Positions 60,001 through 64,000 of a stretch of 64,000 bases of DNA are shown piece by piece. Within the stretch, counting starts at the first letter, position 1, and every line of letters starts with the position of its first letter. The notes under the pieces are model-generated. The model was not told where the DNA came from, did not search any database, and saw only the letters and a list, made by a program, of their open reading frames with translations. Both the position numbers and the translations under genes were made by a program. The DNA lies in contig CM050650.1 of the NCBI GenBank assembly GCA_027574665.1, forward strand, positions 100,847,086 through 100,911,085. Direction: 5' to 3'. Source of the DNA: Rhynochetos jubatus (lineage: Eukaryota; Chordata; Aves; Eurypygiformes; Rhynochetidae).

Positions 60001-63000
60001 TCTACATGCTACCAAATGCAGTTATATTTTGTTATCCCTGCATAGTTACTTTTTATCTCATTTCAGTTATTCTAGCCTCTTAAGAAAGGGATGGAGCCTT
60101 AATCTGGTTTTAAAGTGTTGGTGGCTTTCTTAGATTGACAAGTATTGGCATACTGGCACATTGAAACTTTGTAGATGATGCTTAAACGCAGCGAAGACAC
60201 ACCAAGGTTTATTCCTTGGCATGTTGAGGCTTGTTCAACTTGTGCAAAGAAAGAAAATTGCCTTGTACATATATTTTTTGATACTGTAGGGAGGGATGGA
60301 TCTAACAGATGATGAGGATGACCTATTGATGTTTCACCGCTGTAAGCTGTAAATGCCTTCAGAGGCACCACCTGCACATGTCCTCAGGTTGAGCATTATC
60401 CCCCCTCTTGCCTAAAACAGAATAGTTTCTCCTCTTGGAAGGCCAGCAACATTTCCTTTCCAGACATCCCCTGCTCAGATTCAAATTCTGGGATCTAGTC
60501 CAGGGATTCATGGTGCGATTTGGAGGCTGGCCAGCACACACATTGTGCGGTGCCTTTTCTTATCTGAAGAGGCAGCTAGCAAATGTTGTTATAAGAACAA
60601 GACCCTTTTTTCTCCATTCATTTGATTTTTCGAGTTACACTGCTCCTGTGTCTCTAGAGCTGATTGGAAAGCCTGAAAAAGGACTGTGAATAAGCCAATC
60701 AGCAATCTGTGTCCTAAATATTGACTTTGGCTGCTAATAGGAGTATTTAGCTACAGGAGCAAGTGCTCTTATTGGCTGCCAAAGGACAGGATTAGTACAT
60801 TTACTTGTAAGATAGGGTTGACAATCTGCTTCACAGGGAAAATACATCTGGGCTTATCTTATGTGTGTTGGCCCTCTAGGAAAACAAATAATCAAGGCCA
60901 ATGAAATGAAAAGGGTGATCAATATAGGTATTTGTTGTTTACAAGTAACTAATACTCCAAATATGCTCAAAAGTAAGGGCCTTCATGCAGTCTGTGATCC
61001 CTGATCGGAGATGGTATATTAGCACTTAGTTTTCTGGTAGTTTAAGAATGGTACAGTTTAATGGCTGCTCTGTAGACTATGAGGGAAAACTACATTAAAA
61101 TGAAAACATAATTTCTCCACCTTCAAATATGGGATTACTGATGTTCTTTTACAATCTCATTTTGTATAGGGGAAGAGAGATGATTTTTTAAATCTTGTTG
61201 CATGATCTGTTTATTTTCTGTCTCCTATATTTTGATATCTAATAGTTTTCTATTTCTTTATTATTTATTTTATACAGCCTCTCATTGTCTTCGACAGAAG
61301 AGTTTAGGACTCAATAGCTCAAAAGTAGCAGAGGATTTTGCCTGTAGTATTTATCTAACCAGAGATAACTTAAAAATAATATTCAGGAACAAGTAAATAC
61401 TTTCCCATGAAATCAAGGTCCTTTGACCACCCAAAGTTGGAATAGCCAAATCTGCACATTCTCAAAATCTCTGGCAATTTTTGAGATAATCTTATTCTTT
61501 TCTTGGCTTTCTCATTTGTTTCCTTCTCCATTCCCTATTGCATCTCCCTGTTCCCCTTCCCTTCTTCTTTGTACTTCTTTCAATTTCTTACAGGATTCCT
61601 CTCTACTTCTTCTTTCATTCTTTGCATACTACTTAGTTACATATTATTAGGAAGCCTACGAGTGTTTTTTCATGCATCTTAAGTAATCATCCCACAACTG
61701 TGCTAGCAACAGTAATGCCATTTTGAAAAGTGTTAATGATAGAATATATCGCCACTATCACCACTAAGTCTGCTGGTGAAGCCTGAACCTGCCCCAGGTT
61801 AACTGCAGGTAATCCCAGATATGCCAGTCCCTGGGAGAAACAGGGCCAGCTACCTTACATCATCTCTTAGAAGCGTATCTCAGAGCACAAACATGTTACT
61901 GTGACAAAATGAAGTGAGCAGTGATATATGTCGAATACCCTGATGATCGAACATGAGTGTCAGAATGCCCATATTTTGTCTTCTTCCAGCTTCCTAAGCA
62001 CCTGTTCTTTTTATGGCACTGACACCTTTAAAATTCAAGCACATCCTGAGCCCCTGCAAGGAATCCCCTTTTTATGGGAGAAAGCTGCAGACTGATAACA
62101 GTAACCAGTGCCTATTGGTGATGCAGGTGCTTTTGTAGACCTTGGCTTGCATCACTGGGGCAAATGTGAGGCATAGTTTTGTAAAATGAAAGTGTGGGGC
62201 TTTAATTTCATTATACAGAATAAACTGCGAATTCTGGCACTTTGTACAGCACTAGGCTGCAAGGAACAGCAAAAGTACTGTATGCTTGAAATACAGGCTA
62301 GGGAACTACTGATTTAATGGCATTTTTAGTCATTGCCATTCCAGTTATAAATCTGATATCACTAACATGTTTTGATATTTAACTATGTGCTTACTGGAAA
62401 GCAAAGCAAATCAGAGAAAACAAAATTCAGCTGTGACAGAAAGACTTTACTTTTCTAAAACTGGTTCAGGTAACTGAGCACACAGGAAGGATTATCTGGC
62501 TGGATACTGAAGAATCAACTGTGTAGTTCTGTGAAAACAGAAATTTGTTGGGAATTAATTAGGCAAAAGGAAGTTAAAACCTTATTATACATAAAAAGAT
62601 AAAATCCTTATTTGAATGCAAATACATTTTTCCTATGCAAGTAATGTATGAGGATATGATTTTGTATCCTTTGAATACATCAGAGACAGATTACTTCCTG
62701 GATATGTCATACAGAAAGAATAAAAAAACCTTAAAATTGTAAAAGGGAAACCAGGCAATGTATGAACAGAACCTCAAGTGAACTGTGCCAATGGACAGAT
62801 TCTGACTGAAATAGAAATTTGACCCTTTAAAACTTTAGTTAGTTATACCTGTTGTAATTATAGCAGTTCACTTGAACAGGGAATGAAGGGGGGGCGCAGA
62901 GAGGAGGGGAAGAAGGGGCAGTTGAGAAATAAGTGCTTTGGACAGTTTTGATGCTGTGACACAGCAACATTTAAGCAAACTTTTCTCTGCAGTTCCTGAT

Positions 63001-63189
63001 GAAGAAGTTTTCTTGGATCAGACCTGCAGACTGTATTTAACGAAAGTGAGTGTGTGTCTCTTCCAAACTCTGCTTTGGATAGATACAAAATCTGTATATC
63101 CAAAGGTGACATCTATGTCACCCCTACATCTATGACACTTAGAAAGAATTCTAGTTCTTGTCATGGAGAAGCATATAGAGATACACATT
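57001..63189. other. Long unique AT-rich stretch, second half
   Basis: No named repeat or gene. A 157-codon minus frame (59572-59099) has no recognised motif. A T-rich tract lies at about 58110-58124. A G-rich cluster sits at 62888-62918. Confidence 0.5.
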
Positions 63190-63940
63190 CTAGGTGTGGC
63201 CTCACCAGTGCTGGGTAGACAGGAGGATCCCCTTCCCTGACTTGCTGGAAATGCTTGCCTTCTTTGCTGCAAGGTCCCATTGCTGACTCATGTTCAATTT
63301 TGTGTCCGCCAGGTCCTTTTCCATCAAACTGCTCTCCACCTGGGTGGCCCTCAGCGTGTACTGGGGCCAGGGAGTGTTCCCCCCCTAGACTTTGCACATC
63401 CCCTTGTTGAACTTCATGAGGCTCCTGTCAGCCTGTTTCTCCAGCCTATCAAGGCCCCTCTGGATGGTAGCACAACCCTATGGCATGTCAGTCACTCCTC
63501 CCAGTTTTATGTCAACTGCAAACTTGCTGAGGGTACATTCTGCCCCATCCAGATAATTAATGAAGATGTTAAACAGGACGGGACCCAGTGTGGATCCCTG
63601 GCGTAGTTACTACTACCACTACCACTGCTTGATACTGGCCTCCAACTAGCCTTCATGCTACTGATCGCTCTATGGTCCTGCCCATGCAGCCAGTTTTAAA
63701 TCTATCCCACTGTTTATCCAGCCCATACAGCAACAGCTTGTCGATGACGATATTGTGGGAGACAGTGTCAAAGGCCAAACTGAAGTCCAGGCTGACAATA
63801 TCCACTGCTGTTCCCTTATCTACCAGGCCAGTCATTTCATCGTGGAAGTTTATTGAGTTGGTCAAGCATAACTTCCCCTTGGCCAACCCATACTGACTAT
63901 TCCTGATGAGGTCTACTTCTGGCTGTAGAGGTGCTGTATG
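63190..63940 (-). repeat. CR1 LINE ORF2 reverse-transcriptase fragment
   Basis: About 750 bp of the CR1 ORF2 reverse-transcriptase domain on the minus strand. The frame 63958-63653 gives 101 residues with SQYGLAKGKLCLTN (residues 21-34) and RT motif A as LDFSLAFDTVSH (57-68), so the motif A aspartates remain. A stop follows, and the rest continues in other frames. Near 63511-63522 the catalytic FADD-type motif reads FAVD, so a catalytic aspartate is lost. On the plus strand the element starts near 63190 with ctaggtgtggcctcaccagt. Sequence below that no longer follows CR1, so this copy lacks the usual 3' end, which is atypical because CR1 copies are normally 5'-truncated. Dead element. Confidence 0.92.
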
Positions 63941-64000
63941 TTGTAAGTGGGGAATCAATCAAGTTCCTGTAAGGTTGGTGATTAGATTTCAGTTTTGAAG
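63941..64000. other. Window edge, past CR1 similarity
   Basis: The last 60 bases do not continue the CR1 similarity I can follow. Nothing recognised. Confidence 0.4.

Noticed and set aside
63280-63606. 108-codon plus-strand frame
   Set aside because: It is antisense to the CR1 reverse-transcriptase fragment and therefore a shadow of the repeat.
1-64000. tRNA, rRNA, snRNA genes, CRISPR arrays, operons
   Set aside because: I looked for tRNA T-loop motifs, U6-like 5' ends and regularly spaced repeats and found none; base composition and repeats are those of a bird nuclear genome.

Overview
This window is vertebrate nuclear DNA, almost certainly from a bird and probably from Neoaves. It is AT-rich and non-operonic, with no long coding frames. 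Its recognisable content is avian interspersed repeats: CR1 LINE fragments, several ending in the typical CR1 3' end, and solo LTRs of two endogenous-retrovirus LTR families that I know to be widespread in neoavian genomes. I found no complete protein-coding gene, tRNA, rRNA, snRNA, CRISPR array or bacterial-type feature. It reads as intergenic DNA or the inside of very large introns.

Layout. 1-9.2 kb: two same-orientation solo LTRs of family X (1052-1837, 8517-9155) and one reverse-strand LTR of family Y (6142-6919, flanked by an exact 5-bp duplication). 9.2-23.5 kb: mostly unique AT-rich DNA with three young CR1 pieces (13.6, 14.75 and 21.8 kb), one exon-like non-coding segment (10494-10674) and one candidate coding exon on the minus strand (18133-18332). 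23.5-35.1 kb: family Y LTRs at 23543-24379 and 33737-34357, ancient amniote CR1 at 26.0 and 32.7 kb, an unidentified GC-rich block (30.08-30.69 kb) and a CR1 3' end at 34.95 kb. 35-51 kb: unique DNA with a truncated family Y LTR (41.1 kb), an old CR1 (44.5 kb), a 33-bp minisatellite (45.0 kb), a CR1 reverse-transcriptase fragment (47 kb) and a 26-bp near-palindrome (50.2 kb). 51.0-51.8 kb: a CR1 3' half followed within 30 bp by a reverse-strand family X LTR. 51.8-63.2 kb: 11 kb with no repeat I can name. 63.19-63.94 kb: a large CR1 reverse-transcriptase fragment on the minus strand.

The LTR calls rest on shared sequence between copies inside the window, on TG...CA ends, on 5-bp flanking duplications (four copies, one imperfect), and on remembered avian LTR consensus. 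'Family X' and 'family Y' are local labels, not database names. No pair of LTRs encloses retroviral coding sequence, so all are called solo or truncated. I do not see a new biological system here. The most useful leads are a family Y antisense frame that begins at the same site in three LTR copies, the candidate exon at 18.1-18.3 kb, and the unidentified GC-rich block at 30 kb.
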